Part shown: in pieces, positions 63,681 to 64,000 of the stretch | How the letters are laid out: each line of letters opens with the position of its first letter | How positions within the stretch are numbered: the first letter of the stretch is position 1 | Source of the DNA: Prosopocoilus inquinatus | Lineage: Eukaryota > Arthropoda > Insecta > Coleoptera > Lucanidae | Reading direction: 5' to 3' | NCBI GenBank assembly: GCA_036172665.1 | Contig: CM069872.1 | Coordinates: forward strand, 25,486,001-25,550,000 | DNA length: 64,000 nt | The notes under the pieces: model-generated | Databases searched by the model: none | Told to the model about the DNA's origin: nothing | What the model saw: the letters and a program-made list of their open reading frames with translations, nothing else | Program-made: the position numbers and the translations under genes

Positions 63681-64000
63681 TACCTACACACTAAATTGGG
63701 ATAATATACGGTATTACCGGAAATATTCCAGAATACCAACATTTTACAAATGTAATAGGATGTAGAGGTATAAAATCCTTCCTGCGCAAGATATTTAAAC
63801 AGGATTAAATATTAGGGACAATATCCTACTTAGTATTAATTTTCATTTTCTTATTAGATGCTTAAATTCCTCAATTTGTATTTAAATTCCCGGTTTCATT
63901 AATAGAAATTTGCATCACTTTTAAGAATATTCTTTATCATACGTTTTCATGAATTAATTAATATAACAGTAAGGTCCGATTTCATAATAGGACTTTAATT
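63681..64000. other. No gene recognised
   Basis: AT-rich end of the window. Confidence 0.35.

Noticed and set aside
1..64000. Viral integration or bacterial symbiont sequence
   Set aside because: All coding remnants belong to insect-type retroelements, DNA transposons or host genes; no viral structural gene or bacterial operon is visible.

Overview
This is a eukaryotic, almost certainly arthropod (insect-like) genomic window: AT-rich, intron-bearing and dominated by nested, decaying transposable elements. Only two host genes are recognisable, both on the minus strand: the first two exons of polybromo (chromatin-remodeller subunit, 4858-5340) and the first three exons of an MMADHC-like cobalamin-trafficking gene (44716-45599). 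The species cannot be named from the sequence.

Layout. 1-2079 is AT-rich with one 76-bp insertion. 2080-4495 is a stack of DNA transposons: a Tigger/pogo relic, a TA-flanked element, a foldback MITE inside it, and a hAT with perfect 8-bp duplication that still encodes a BED zinc finger. 4858-5340 is polybromo. 6133-13160 holds foldback repeats, a 438-bp tandem duplication and a broken YqaJ-nuclease gene. 13.7-17.5 kb is a decayed Ty3/gypsy. 17.5-22.8 kb is a compound inverted structure bounded by a 15-bp direct repeat and carrying a LINE. 23-23.9 kb is a decayed Tc1-like transposon. 24.4-30.2 kb is a Ty3/gypsy (minus) whose pol carries, downstream of integrase, a TARG1/OARD1-type macrodomain and a CCCH-like finger. 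35.6-41.7 kb is a second gypsy family broken by insertions. 42.0-42.4 kb is a palindrome made of palindromes. 44.7-45.6 kb is MMADHC. 49.4-49.9 kb is a head-to-tail dimer of a short repeat containing a hammerhead ribozyme. 49.9-53.8 kb is a Jockey-clade LINE (minus). 55.0-60.3 kb is another LINE split by a DNA transposon (55315-57825) whose five-exon transposase has an uninterrupted 436-codon reading frame when spliced. The rest is foldback and hAT-end repeats.

The strongest unusual signals are: (1) hammerhead-type self-cleaving motifs in three different repeat families (6205-6244; 13116-13158, 17602-17644 and 22727-22769; 49572-49620), each with a self-complementary stem III as in dimeric ribozymes, one of them in a tandem dimer like the animal 'retrozymes'; (2) the macrodomain captured by a retrotransposon; and (3) the intact transposase whose third catalytic residue lies about 81 residues from the second, much further than in ordinary Tc1/mariner enzymes. 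No rRNA, tRNA or CRISPR array was seen. Coordinates of repeat edges were read by eye and may be off by a few bases.
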